Of a stretch of DNA of 64,000 bases, positions 8,903 to 18,270 are shown piece after piece. Below the pieces are notes generated by a model. It did no database searches, was not told where the DNA came from, and saw only the letters and a program-made list of their open reading frames with translations. The DNA comes from Natrinema pellirubrum DSM 15624 (lineage in GTDB: Archaea; Halobacteriota; Halobacteria; Halobacteriales; Natrialbaceae): positions 682,001-746,000 of the forward strand of contig NC_019962.1 in NCBI RefSeq assembly GCF_000230735.2, given 5' to 3'. Within the stretch, counting starts at the first letter, position 1, and the number at the start of each line of letters is the position of its first letter. A program made the translations under genes and the position numbers.

Positions 8903-9703
8903 ATGCACGAAGCAGACTTCGACGTGGCGGGGAAGACCGCCATCGTCACCGGCGCGAGTCAGGGGATCGGCGAATCGATCGCGAAGACGCTGGCCGCAGG
9001 CGGCGCGGACGTCGCCATTTGTTCGCGGTCGATGGACCGTGTCGGTCCGGTGGCCGACGAGATCAACGACGCCGACGACGCGGCCCAGGCGCTCGCGGTC
9101 GAGTGCAACGTCCGCGAGCGCGAGCAGGTTCAAAATCTCGTCGACGAGACGGTCGCGGAGTTCGGCGACGTCGACATCCTGATCAACAACGCCGGCGGCG
9201 AGTTCGTCGCGCCCTTCGAGGACATCTCCGCGAACGGCTGGGAGACCATCGTCGACCTCAACCTCAATAGCACCGTCCACTGCACGCAACTCGCCGGCGA
9301 GGTCATGCGCGAGGGCGACGGCGGGGTCATCATCAACATGTCCAGCGTCAACGGCCAGCACGCCGCGCCCGGCGAGAGCCACTACGGCGCGTCCAAGGCG
9401 GCGATCATTCGCCTCACTGAGACACTCGCAGTCGAGTGGGCCGAGGACGGCATCCGCGTCAACTGCATCGCGCCCGGGCTCATCCAGACGCCCGGCGTCG
9501 CCGAGACGCTCGGCATCGACAGCGAGGACATGCCGCCCCGCGAGGAGACCGACCGCCGCATCGGCTACGGCGAGGACATCGCCGACGTCGCACAGTTCCT
9601 CGCCAGCCCCGCCGCCGCCTTCATGAACGGCGAGACCGTGACGGTCAAAGGCGTCCCGCGAGCCGGTAACTCGATGTCGCAGGACCTCGGCCTCGAGGAC
9701 TGA
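8903..9703 (+). CDS. SDR-family oxidoreductase
   Basis: A 266-residue classical short-chain dehydrogenase/reductase. The Rossmann motif TGASQGIG is at residues 16-23, an NNAGG motif is near 93, and the catalytic Ser-Tyr-Lys set appears as MSS, then HYGASK around 145-162. The APGLIQTPG segment after the catalytic Lys is the substrate-lid region common in FabG/3-oxoacyl or glucose-dehydrogenase-like SDRs. An acidic or basic residue after the second strand (SRSMDR) suggests NADP(H) over NAD(H). Substrate cannot be fixed. It stands alone between small membrane proteins and the gene at 9788. Confidence 0.88.
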   Translation: MHEADFDVAGKTAIVTGASQGIGESIAKTLAAGGADVAICSRSMDRVGPVADEINDADDAAQALAVECNVREREQVQNLVDETVAEFGDVDILINNAGGEFVAPFEDISANGWETIVDLNLNSTVHCTQLAGEVMREGDGGVIINMSSVNGQHAAPGESHYGASKAAIIRLTETLAVEWAEDGIRVNCIAPGLIQTPGVAETLGIDSEDMPPREETDRRIGYGEDIADVAQFLASPAAAFMNGETVTVKGVPRAGNSMSQDLGLED

Positions 9704-9787
9704 CGGCGTCCGACGCTGACCCCGTCTTCGTTCCGTTCGTCGCCGTCGGATCAGCCGGGTCACGCTGACGACGGACGGGTAACGAAT

Positions 9788-10717
9788 ATGTCGGGCGGCT
9801 ACCAAATGTGGCCGATGGCGACTCCTTCGAACCCCGGCATCGACGTGGTTGCAGCCGTCGGCCTGTACGTCGCGGCGGTCGCAGTCGGCCTCGTCGCGCT
9901 CGGTGGGGTCGCCACGGGGGCCTCGAGCGACGCTCTCGTAGCGCTGGTTCCGACCGCGTTCACCACCGGCTTGCTCTGTGGGGTCGTCGTTGCGCGCGTC
10001 ACCGCCGACGCCGTGGTCCGACTCGGTGCCTGGCGGTGGCGGACCGTCGCTTGTTGGGCGCCCGCGTCGCTCGTCGCGGGCGGTGCCGTCGTCCTCTCGG
10101 CGACTGGCGCGGTCTCACGGGGCTGGCGACTGCTACTGCTCGGCGGCGCGTCGGTCGCGGTCGTCCTGTCGGGCTGGCTGCTGTCGCGGACGACGCGCGA
10201 CGCTTACGTCGGCGCGGCGATCGACGACCGCGACGACATGCTCGTCGACTGGACGTGGTATCAATCCGGGACCCACGCGTTCCTGACCGCCATCGGACTC
10301 GCCCTGTTCGGGGTCGGAACGGCGGCCTCGCTCGCCGTCGGCACGCTCTCATATCGGTTCCTCCTCCCCTCGATCGTACTGGTCGTCCTCGGGTGGGCAC
10401 CGACGCTCTCGGTCCCGACTCCTGGCGGCGACGACCTGACGCTGTTCTCGGTCACCGGGCTCGAAGGTGCCCGCGCCGACGTCCGCGCCTATCCCGACGG
10501 CATCGTCGTCGAGCCCCGACTGATCCCGTCGTACAGGTGGTTCGTCCCGTGGGACCGGATCGTCGGCGTGCGAACGACCGCGGATCGACTCGTCTTCGAG
10601 CGCCGGTGGCGACCGGCCGTTCGCTGTGATCGGTCGGCGATCGAGGACGCCGAGGCCGTTCGCGACGCGATCGAGCGGGCGCGGCGGGGGACGGTCGATT
10701 CCCAAACCACAATTTAA
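9788..10717 (+). CDS. Multi-pass membrane protein with C-terminal PH-like domain
   Basis: About 309 residues. Six or so hydrophobic segments fill residues 20-215. The C-terminal 90 residues are soluble and beta-rich, with strands such as DLTLFSVTGLEG, ADVRAYPDGIVVE and RWFVPWDRIVGV followed by a final helix, the layout of bacterial PH-like (bPH) domains attached to membrane proteins. The start is uncertain; ATG at 9788 gives the longest product and internal ATGs at 9806 and 9815 are close. The stop at 10715 overlaps a TATA-like TTTAAC that may serve mutL. No function known. Confidence 0.65.
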   Translation: MSGGYQMWPMATPSNPGIDVVAAVGLYVAAVAVGLVALGGVATGASSDALVALVPTAFTTGLLCGVVVARVTADAVVRLGAWRWRTVACWAPASLVAGGAVVLSATGAVSRGWRLLLLGGASVAVVLSGWLLSRTTRDAYVGAAIDDRDDMLVDWTWYQSGTHAFLTAIGLALFGVGTAASLAVGTLSYRFLLPSIVLVVLGWAPTLSVPTPGGDDLTLFSVTGLEGARADVRAYPDGIVVEPRLIPSYRWFVPWDRIVGVRTTADRLVFERRWRPAVRCDRSAIEDAEAVRDAIERARRGTVDSQTTI

Positions 10718-10742
10718 CGCCGTTCGAACGCGAGCCAAAACC

Positions 10743-10856
10743 ATGAACGGACCGCGGACGAGGACCGATGGGAGCGCACCCGGTTCCCCATCGAGTGCGC
10801 ACGACGGGGACGAACGCCGACGGTACCGACGCCGCCGTACTCGAATCCAGCAATGA
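10743..10856 (+). other. Short Arg-rich mini-ORF whose stop overlaps the mutL start
   Basis: A 37-codon open frame with an ATG at 10743 and a TGA at 10854-10856 that overlaps the mutL ATG (ATGA). A TTTAAC element at 10713-10718 lies about 28 bases before this ATG, so a leaderless transcript would begin here and not at mutL. The peptide is hydrophilic and Arg-rich towards its end (RRRYRRRRTR). It could be a leader peptide coupling ribosomes into mutL, or simply a chance frame in a 5' leader. No conserved domain. Confidence 0.35.
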
Positions 10857-13027
10857 CTACCGACCCACCCCAGGACGACACCGAGATCCGCCAGTTAGAC
10901 GAGGACACCGTCGCCCGGATCGCCGCCGGCGAGGTCGTCGAGCGACCAGCCAGCGCGGTGAAGGAACTCGTCGAGAACAGCTTAGACGCCGACGCCGACA
11001 GCGTCGACGTCACCGTCGAGGCGGGCGGCACCGATCTGATCCGGGTCGCCGACGACGGCCGCGGGATGAGCGAGGCCGACCTCCGGGCGGCCGTCCGCGA
11101 ACACACGACCAGCAAGATCGACGGCCTCGAGGACCTCGAATCCGGCGTCGCCACCCTCGGATTCCGCGGCGAGGCCCTCCACACGATCGGCTCGGTCTCG
11201 CGAATGACCATCCGCTCGTGGCCCCGCGGGAGCGAGGGTGCGGGGACGGAACTCGTCTACGAGGGCGGCGACGTGACCAGCGTCGAGCCGACGGGCTGTC
11301 CCGAGGGGACGACGGTCGAAATCGAAGACCTGTTCTACAACACCCCCGCTCGGCGGAAGTTCCTCAAGACGACCGCGACGGAGTTCTCCCACGTCAACCG
11401 CGTCGTCACGCGCTACGCGCTCGCAAATCCGGACGTGGCCGTCTCGCTGACCCACGACGGCCGCGAGGTGTTCTCGACGACGGGACAGGGCGACCTGCAG
11501 GCCGCCGTCCTCGCAGTCTACGGCCGCGAGGTCGCCTCCTCGATGATCCCCGTCGAAGCCGACGGCGACGACCTCCCGCCGGGCCCCCTCGAGTCCGTCT
11601 CGGGGCTCGTTTCCCATCCGGAGACCAACCGCTCGAGCCGGGACTACCTCGCGACCTACGTCAACGGTCGCGCCGTCACGGCCGACGCCGTCCGCGAGGG
11701 GATCATGGGGGCCTACGGGACGCAACTGGGTGGGGACCGCTACCCGTTCGTCACCCTCTTTCTCGAGGTTCCGGGCGAAGCGGTCGACGTCAACGTCCAC
11801 CCGCGCAAGCGGGAGGTCCGTTTCGACGACGACGACGCGGTCCGCCGGCAGGTCGATGCCGCCGTCGAATCGGCGTTGCTCGAACACGGCCTGCTTCGCT
11901 CGCGTGCCCCGCGCGGTCGGTCGGCCCCCGGCGAGGCGCGGGTCCGGCCCGACGCGCGCGGAACCGGAGCCGGGACCGATCCGGCCGCTGCCGGTGGCGA
12001 ACCCGCGACGCTCGAGGACGGTGTCGAAACGGGGTCGTCGGCGAGCGACTCGAGTCCGACCGAACGCGATGAGGACGACGGCCCGGGCGAGCGGTCGTCG
12101 ACCGACCGGGCCGCGGACGCGAGAACGGAAACGGACGCCAGCGACCCCGTCGCTGATTCGAGCCGCGCGGCCGGCGATCGGGCCGCGAGCGCCAGCTCGG
12201 ACTCGAGCGGGTCGACCGCCGCCGATTCCGTCACCCACACGGAACCCGACGCCAGTGGTTCCACGGCCGACTCGAGCGCCCCCGATTCGCGCCGGAACCG
12301 CGACGCGAGTGCGGGTCGGGAACGGGGTCGCGACCGCGACGCCGACCGCAAATTCGACGCCGCGACCGAGCAGCGGACCCTGACCGGCGAGGCCGCGACG
12401 GGCGAGGAAACCGCGTTCGACTCGCTGCCCCCCCTGCGGGTGCTGGGACAGCTCCACGACACCTATCTGGTCTGTGAGACCGACGACGGGCTCGTCCTGA
12501 TCGACCAACACGCCGCCGACGAGCGGGTCAACTACGAGCGCCTGCAGGCGGCCTTCGCCGACGATCCCACCGCACAGGCGCTGGCCGACCCCGTCGAACT
12601 CGAGTTGACCGCCGCCGAGGCCGAGGCCTTCGCGCAGTACAGCGACGCGCTCTCACGGCTGGGCTTTTACGCCGACCGGACCGACGACCGGACCGTCGCC
12701 GTGACGACCGTCCCCGCCGTCCTCGAGGAGACTCTCGAGCCCGATCGCCTGCGGGACGTGTTGGCCTCGTTCGTCGCGGGCGACAGCGAGGCGGGGGCCG
12801 AGACGGTCGACGCGTTGGCCGACGAGTTCCTCGGCGATCTCGCGTGCTATCCGTCGATTACCGGCAACACGTCGCTGACCGAAGGCTCGGTCGTCGACCT
12901 GCTCGAGGCGTTGGACGACTGCGAGAACCCCTACGCCTGCCCGCACGGCCGGCCCGTGATCGTCCGGTTCGACGAGGCCGAGATCGAGGATCGGTTCGAG
13001 CGGGACTATCCGGGCCACGGCGGCTGA
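10853..13027 (+). CDS. mutL: DNA mismatch repair protein MutL
   Basis: A 724-residue protein. The N-terminal GHKL ATPase has the motifs VVERPASAVKELVENSLDA, the DDGRGM lid motif near 65-70 and GFRGEAL near 103-109, followed by the second ATPase subdomain ending near 350. A Ser/Asp-rich linker runs to about 515. The C-terminal dimerisation domain carries the endonuclease motif DQHAADERVNYE (D551 to E562) and CPHGRP (from C696), so this is the nicking type of MutL, as in eukaryotes and most bacteria without MutH. It works with MutS to direct strand removal. It lies in the same direction as mutS, 2.8 kb downstream. Confidence 0.95.
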   Translation: MTTDPPQDDTEIRQLDEDTVARIAAGEVVERPASAVKELVENSLDADADSVDVTVEAGGTDLIRVADDGRGMSEADLRAAVREHTTSKIDGLEDLESGVATLGFRGEALHTIGSVSRMTIRSWPRGSEGAGTELVYEGGDVTSVEPTGCPEGTTVEIEDLFYNTPARRKFLKTTATEFSHVNRVVTRYALANPDVAVSLTHDGREVFSTTGQGDLQAAVLAVYGREVASSMIPVEADGDDLPPGPLESVSGLVSHPETNRSSRDYLATYVNGRAVTADAVREGIMGAYGTQLGGDRYPFVTLFLEVPGEAVDVNVHPRKREVRFDDDDAVRRQVDAAVESALLEHGLLRSRAPRGRSAPGEARVRPDARGTGAGTDPAAAGGEPATLEDGVETGSSASDSSPTERDEDDGPGERSSTDRAADARTETDASDPVADSSRAAGDRAASASSDSSGSTAADSVTHTEPDASGSTADSSAPDSRRNRDASAGRERGRDRDADRKFDAATEQRTLTGEAATGEETAFDSLPPLRVLGQLHDTYLVCETDDGLVLIDQHAADERVNYERLQAAFADDPTAQALADPVELELTAAEAEAFAQYSDALSRLGFYADRTDDRTVAVTTVPAVLEETLEPDRLRDVLASFVAGDSEAGAETVDALADEFLGDLACYPSITGNTSLTEGSVVDLLEALDDCENPYACPHGRPVIVRFDEAEIEDRFERDYPGHGG

Positions 13028-13036
13028 CGGAGAGGG

Positions 13037-14332
13037 TTAGCCGTCCGATGGTGCCCCCGGTGCGGCGTCGGCGAGCGGCGACGCGATGAGGTACCCGACG
13101 GCGGCGACCGCGAGGAAACCGCCACCGAGCGCGGCGACGGCCCCGGTCGGGGTCGCCCGGTCCGCGACGACGCCGGCCAGGGGCAGCAACGGCGCACGGA
13201 CGAGCGCATTGCCCATCGAAACCCCGCTCAGGACGGTCGCCCGGCCGGCGTCGGGTATCCGGTCGTTGAGGAACTGTGCGACGAGTGGCTTCGAGAGCGC
13301 CTCGCTACCTTTCATACCGAAGAAGACCGGAACCGAGAGCAACGGGACGGCAAGCGGCAGGAGAAACGACGCGGCGACACAGATCGGGAGCCACCGGAGC
13401 GCGTGCCGGAGTCCGAACCGCCGACGGACGGCTTCGGCGTAGTAGCTGCCCACGGCGGCCACTGCCGCGAACCCCGCGTAGACGAACCCGAGCAGCGCCG
13501 CCGATCGGATTGCGATCCCGGCGACGGCGACGTTCTCGAGCGGCCCACCGACCTGTGCGCGGAGAACGTCGACCGTGATCGGCTGGACGTACGTGTCGGC
13601 CGCGTGTACGATGCCGAAAAACAGTGCGGCGTAGGCGACGAACGCCCGAATCGGGGGGACCGCGAGTCGCGCGGCGAGTACGGAGAGCGATTCGAAGACG
13701 CCGAGCCGCTCGTCCGTCTTCCCGGAGTTCGAGGCCGTCCCCTCGAACCGCAAATTTCGCGGCATGGCGAGGACGACCAACACGCCGGCCGCGTTGAGCA
13801 ACGCCGAGGCGACGAAGGGAACGGTCGGGTGGACGACGTAGAGGAAGCCCCCGCCGATCATCGTGACGGCCGACGTCCATTGGTGGACGGCCCCGCCCCG
13901 GCCTCGTACGTGTGTGAACCGTCGCGATTCGGACGGTTCGTTCTCCACTCTGTCGCCGCCGAGCGCGTCGTAGAGCCACGCGTCGGCGGTCCCGCTCTGG
14001 AGCGCCATCGAGAGCGCCCAGAGTGCGTACAGTACCGCGAACTCGAGGAAGGCGTCGGCGACGACGAATCCCGCCGTCGAGGCGGCCATCGAGAGCATCC
14101 CCGCCCCGAGGACGAGGCGGCGGCCGTAGCGATCGGCGACGTATCCCGTCGGGACCTCCAGCGAGACGACCAGAACCGCGGAGATAGCACTCAACGTCCC
14201 GATCTGGGCGTAGGTGAGGCCGTTCCACAACAGAAAGAGGGTAAACACCGGCCAGATAAATCCGACCGAGTCTGCCATCCGGTACAGGTAGTAGGCGATC
14301 GCGACCGATCGCCCGCTGCGAACTCGAGACAT
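13037..14332 (-). CDS. Major facilitator superfamily transporter
   Basis: A 431-residue protein with about 12 hydrophobic segments. The loop 2-3 motif GYVADRYGRRLVLG near residues 64-77 is the MFS signature. A longer soluble stretch around 140-155 and 205-220 forms the central loop. The family includes drug and metabolite exporters of the haloarchaeal MFS type. It converges with mutL (10-base gap) and diverges from the zinc-ribbon regulator at 14459, which may regulate it. Substrate unknown. Confidence 0.88.
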   Translation of the reverse strand: MSRVRSGRSVAIAYYLYRMADSVGFIWPVFTLFLLWNGLTYAQIGTLSAISAVLVVSLEVPTGYVADRYGRRLVLGAGMLSMAASTAGFVVADAFLEFAVLYALWALSMALQSGTADAWLYDALGGDRVENEPSESRRFTHVRGRGGAVHQWTSAVTMIGGGFLYVVHPTVPFVASALLNAAGVLVVLAMPRNLRFEGTASNSGKTDERLGVFESLSVLAARLAVPPIRAFVAYAALFFGIVHAADTYVQPITVDVLRAQVGGPLENVAVAGIAIRSAALLGFVYAGFAAVAAVGSYYAEAVRRRFGLRHALRWLPICVAASFLLPLAVPLLSVPVFFGMKGSEALSKPLVAQFLNDRIPDAGRATVLSGVSMGNALVRAPLLPLAGVVADRATPTGAVAALGGGFLAVAAVGYLIASPLADAAPGAPSDG

Positions 14333-14458
14333 CGTCGTCTCTCACGTGCGGGCGGGCTCGGAAATACGCTCCCGAACGCGAGTTTTAGTTGGGATAGTCA
14401 CATTTCTATAGACACCGCGGCGGCAGGATTATTGCGGCGTCGGGACGACTCTCGAGGC

Positions 14459-15400
14459 ATGGACGGCAATCGTACGGGACCGACACCGGACGGTCTCGCG
14501 CCCGCCGACGCCTTCTCCCTGCTCGGACACGACCTCCGGGTCGACATTCTGCGGGCACTTCTCGAGCGGAGTCGAACGGGGGACGAGTACCCCTCGTCGT
14601 TCTCGACGCTGCGCGAGCAAGTGGGCGCCGAGGTGAGCGCGCAGTTCAACTACCACCTCGGGAAGCTGACGGGGCACTTCGTCAGGCGGACGGACGACGG
14701 CTACGAACTCCGGTACGCGGGCTGGGCCGTGGCGACCTCGATTCTCGCGGGAACGTACAACCGGCGGGCCGCATTCGGCCCCGAAGGGATCGACGGCCGC
14801 TGTCCCCACTGTGGGACGGCGTCGCTCGTCGCGTCGTACCGCGAGGAGTGGCTCGTCGTCGAATGTACCGGCTGCGACGACCGACTCGTCAGGTACCCGT
14901 TTCCGCCGGGCGGGCTCGAGTCCCGCTCGTTACCGGACGTTCTCGAGGCGTTCGACCGACGCGTTCGGTCCCACGTGGCACTCGCCCGTGACGGGGTCTG
15001 TCCGGCCTGTACAGGGCCGATGGCGGTCGCGGTTTCGGCGGTGGTCGACGGGGACGCCAGTACCGGTTCCGACGGCACCGACGCGGACGCCGCGGACGGT
15101 CCGATCGCGACCTTCCGCTGTCGCCGGTGTGGCAATCGCATTCGACCGGAACCGGGGCTGGCCCTCCTCGGACACGAACGCGTCGTTCGGTTCGCCGCCG
15201 AGCGCGGCCGCTCGCTTTCGGCGACGCCGTTCTGGGAACTCGAGTGGTGCGTCTCCGGAGACGCCGCGTCGGTGACGGCGACGGATCCGTGGCGGTGTAC
15301 GGTTTCGATCCCCATCGGGAACGAGTCCTTGCTGGTCACCGTCGACGACGAGTTCGTGGTCCGATCCGCGACGGTCGAGAGCGCCGAACCGGACCGGTAG
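14459..15400 (+). CDS. ArsR-like winged-helix protein with zinc ribbons
   Basis: A 313-residue protein. Residues 15-90 form an ArsR-like winged helix (AFSLLGHDLRVDILRALLE, then FNYHLGKLTGHFV). The remainder has three Cys pairs: CPHCG with CTGC near 118-143, CPACTG near 182 and CRRCG near 222. These form zinc ribbons. A helical/beta C-terminal domain follows. Haloarchaea carry many such DUF7351-like transcription factors. Divergent from the MFS transporter at 13037-14332, so it may control that exporter; this is inferred from position only. The ATG at 14459 fits the domain start. Confidence 0.78.
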   Translation: MDGNRTGPTPDGLAPADAFSLLGHDLRVDILRALLERSRTGDEYPSSFSTLREQVGAEVSAQFNYHLGKLTGHFVRRTDDGYELRYAGWAVATSILAGTYNRRAAFGPEGIDGRCPHCGTASLVASYREEWLVVECTGCDDRLVRYPFPPGGLESRSLPDVLEAFDRRVRSHVALARDGVCPACTGPMAVAVSAVVDGDASTGSDGTDADAADGPIATFRCRRCGNRIRPEPGLALLGHERVVRFAAERGRSLSATPFWELEWCVSGDAASVTATDPWRCTVSIPIGNESLLVTVDDEFVVRSATVESAEPDR

Positions 15401-15414
15401 CGGTACGCTCGGCT

Positions 15415-16810
15415 TTATTTGCCGGCGACGCCTCGACCGCCGTCGTCGCCGTCCGCCTTCCCGTCGGCCCGCTCCTCCGAGTCGGGGTCGGGGTTCTCGC
15501 CGCTCGAGGCGGGAGCATCGGTGAGAGTCGTCGTACGCCGCTTCTCGTGGTAGTAGAGCCAGCCCGTACAGACGAACGCGATCACGCCGGCGACGGTGGC
15601 GATCCCAAACGCGATCCGGTAGCCGGTCTCGGTGTAGACACGGACGCCGCCGACGAGGTCGCCGGTCCAGTAGGCGTCGAGCGCTCGCCCCATCAGGGTC
15701 GGGAAGATCGCCGCGCCGGTGAAGGCCGCGGCATTCGTCGCCCCCGTCGAAATCCCGCTCGCGCTGCTTGGGTGGCGTTCCTGAACGACCGAATACCCCA
15801 GCACGAACGCGCCGAGCATGATCCCCGCGAGCAGAAACACCGCGCCGACGACCGGGAGCGGCGGGTTCCCGACGACCGCGAGCAGGGCGAGACAGGCGGT
15901 GTAACACGCCCCGCCGACGACCATCAGTTCGATCCGCCGCTCGAGGCGGTCGGCCAGCCAGCCGACGACGGGCGGGCCGACCATCAGTCCGAGCCCGCCA
16001 AGCAGGGTCAGCGTGGAGGCTCTGGTCACCGTCACGTCGTAGGTCTGGACGACGTAGGGAACGCCCCACAGCCCGAACAGGGTGATGTTCACGCCGGTCG
16101 AACAGAACAGCATGACGCTGATGACCCAGAGCCAGCGGTCCCGGAGGACGGCGGCGAGATGCGATTTGAGCTGGGCGTTCGTCAGCACCTCCTGTCCGGG
16201 GACGCCCTCGAGCGGCTCGAAGCCTGCGGCGCTCGGGGAGTTTCGGACGAGAGCGAAGGCGACGCCAGTCATCGCGAGGCCGAGGACGCCGAGCCCGGCG
16301 ACCGTCGACCGCCAGCCGAAACGGCCGACGGCGAGCGCGAGCGGCGTCGTCGCGAAGACGCCGCCGAAGCCCGCGACGGCGAAGGTCGCGCCGCTCATCG
16401 TCGCGAACTCGTCGGTACGGTACCAGTTCGCACAGAATCGGAGGACGCAGACGAAGATCACGCTCCCCCCGAGGCCGATCAGCCCGCGGGCCAGCGTCGC
16501 CGCGAGATAGCCCTCAGCGACGGAAAACCAGACGACGCCGACGTTCATTCACGATCGCGCCGCCGGTGGCCGTCAGTCGGGGCCCGATCCGGTCGGCCAG
16601 CAGGCCCGACGGGATCTGCATCGCCGCGTAGACCCAGAAGAAGACGGCGTGGAGCGTCCCCAGCTGTGCCCCGGTCGTCCCGAACGCGGCCATCAGGTCC
16701 TCCGAGAGAACCGCCGTCGAGAGCCGGCTGACGTTGACCAGCAAGAAGAGGACGCTCAGGATCGCCCACAGGAGCCACCGACGCCGAAGCGGATCGTGCC
16801 AGAGTCCCAT
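15415..16810 (-). pseudogene. MFS transporter, interrupted by a single-base frameshift
   Basis: The N-terminal part starts at 16810 (MGLWHDPLRRRWLLW) and reads two helices and the SGLLADRIGPRLTATGG loop signature up to a GTG codon at 16550-16552. The next frame, beginning with an ATG at 16546-16548, continues with about ten further helices to 15415. One extra base (T at 16548 or 16549 on the plus strand) separates the halves; removing it joins them into about 464 residues, the normal MFS length. It could be a true inactivation or a sequencing error. The loss of reading frame is seen; inactivity is inferred. Substrate unknown. Confidence 0.75.
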
Positions 16811-16957
16811 GCACTGGGACTCCCCCGCGGAGCATGGAAAAGCTTCACAAACCGGAACCGACGGAACCGGTTGACGAACGCCGGTCCGAAACACGAGTCG
16901 ATCTCGAGCCGGCCCGAAGCCGCCACCGGTAGGTACCTCGAGTCCGCAGTCGACTCC

Positions 16958-18013
16958 ATGACGACTCCGCGCGAACTCGACGGCGCGAACGCCGGCGGCC
17001 AGTTCGTCCGGACCGCGCTCGCGCTGTCGGTCCGCACGAACGAGCCGGTTCGCCTCGAGAACGTCCGCGGCGACCGGCCGACGCCCGGGCTTCGCCACCA
17101 GCATCTGGCGGTCCTCGAGACGCTGGCCGAGGTCTGTGACGCCGACGTTTCGGGCGCGGAACTCGGCGCGGAGACCGTCGCGTTCGACCCCGGACTCGAG
17201 GGCCATGGCGGACTCGAGGGCGGCGAGTACGCCGTCGATATCGGAACCGCCGGCAGCGCGACGCTGCTTTGCAATGCACTCTTGCCGCTGGCGACGGCCC
17301 TCGAGTCGCCGCTGTCGGTCACGGTCACCGGCGGGACGGACGTGGCGTGGTCGCCGCCGCTTGATTACCTGCGGTGCGTGAAACTCCCGCTTCTCCGGCG
17401 GTTCGGCCTCGAGGCCGCCTGCGACGTCGACCGTCGCGGGTTCTACCCCGACGGCGGCGGCGAGGTTACGCTTCGGCTCGAGCCGTCCGCTCTCGAGCCG
17501 ATCACCCTCGACGAGCGGGGGTCGCTCGAGGCCCTGCAGCTCTACTCGACCGAGTCGGAATCGCTTGCCGACCGCGACGTCGCTCACCGACAGGTCGAGG
17601 GGGCGCTCGAGCGGCTCGATCGAGACGACCTCGAACTCACAACGCGGCGCGAAATCGCCGTGGACAGTCCGTCCCCGGGCTCCGCGCTGGTGATCCGCGT
17701 CGATCACGGGACCGGGATCGCCGGCTTCTCGGCGCTCGGTGAGCGCGGGAAACCGGCCGAGCGGGTCGGCGAAGACGCAGCCGACGACGCGAACCGGTTC
17801 CTCGCGGGGGCGGCCCCCGTCGATCGACACATGGCCGACCAACTGCTTGGCTTCCTCGCGCTCGCGGGCGGCCGGCTACGGATTCCGTCCGTGACCGACC
17901 ACGTCGAAACCCGGTGTGAGCTGCTCGAGGCGTTCGGGGCCGAAATCGACCGCGAGGGCGACGGCGAGACAGCGGTCGTAACGGTCGCGTCGCCGCTGAC
18001 CGAGGGGCAATAG
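16958..18013 (+). CDS. rtcA: RNA 3'-terminal phosphate cyclase
   Basis: A 351-residue RtcA-family enzyme, which converts RNA 3'-phosphate to a 2',3'-cyclic phosphate using ATP through a covalent enzyme-AMP. Family motifs: GTAGSATLL near 95, GGTDVAWSPPLDYL near 127, GFYPDGGGEV near 163 and the active-site histidine H291 in RHMADQLLGF. The usual N-terminal ELDGSxGGGQ is altered here to ELDGANAGGQ (residues 6-15), losing one Gly. Length is normal, start at 16958 gives the canonical strand. Divergent from the frameshifted MFS gene. RtcB is not in the window. Confidence 0.92.
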   Translation: MTTPRELDGANAGGQFVRTALALSVRTNEPVRLENVRGDRPTPGLRHQHLAVLETLAEVCDADVSGAELGAETVAFDPGLEGHGGLEGGEYAVDIGTAGSATLLCNALLPLATALESPLSVTVTGGTDVAWSPPLDYLRCVKLPLLRRFGLEAACDVDRRGFYPDGGGEVTLRLEPSALEPITLDERGSLEALQLYSTESESLADRDVAHRQVEGALERLDRDDLELTTRREIAVDSPSPGSALVIRVDHGTGIAGFSALGERGKPAERVGEDAADDANRFLAGAAPVDRHMADQLLGFLALAGGRLRIPSVTDHVETRCELLEAFGAEIDREGDGETAVVTVASPLTEGQ

Positions 18014-18022
18014 TTTCTGGGG

Positions 18023-18270
18023 TTACCGCGGTTCTCGGTTCAGCAGTCCCGCCAGCACGATCAGCAGGCCGATCACGAGGACACCACCTCCCGTGACTGC
18101 GAGCGCGAACGCCGGGGCTGTGGGCTCGACGCCTGCGTCCGCGAGCGGGAGCGTCCCAAGTACCTCAGGAGTCGGCTACCCGCGCTGGCGACGAGGACGA
18201 ATGCGATAGCGAGCCCCAGGAAGAGAAGCTGGTAGTCGAACCATGTTTTGAGCCCGTCTGCGGACACCAT
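18023..18270 (-). pseudogene. Possible frameshifted small membrane protein
   Basis: On the minus strand, a frame from an ATG at 18270 encodes a hydrophobic segment (about residues 13-32, FLGLAIAFVLVASAG) but then becomes Arg/Ser-rich. A second frame encodes a good hydrophobic helix (GGGVLVIGLLIVLAGLL) and stops at 18023, yet has no start codon of its own. The two fit together as one short two-helix protein if a frameshift lies around 18155-18185. A short gap in evidence remains: it may be chance. No family recognised. Confidence 0.35.

Noticed and set aside
10982-12511. 509-codon minus-strand frame opposite mutL
   Set aside because: No family motif; entirely opposite mutL, including its low-complexity linker.
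13403-14458. Upstream extension of the winged-helix gene
   Set aside because: The extra 350 codons overlap the MFS gene on the other strand and are Arg/Asp-rich; the ATG at 14459 begins the HTH domain.
16514-17842. 442-codon minus-strand frame opposite rtcA
   Set aside because: Only its last part (from 16810) is real MFS sequence; the rest is shadow of rtcA.
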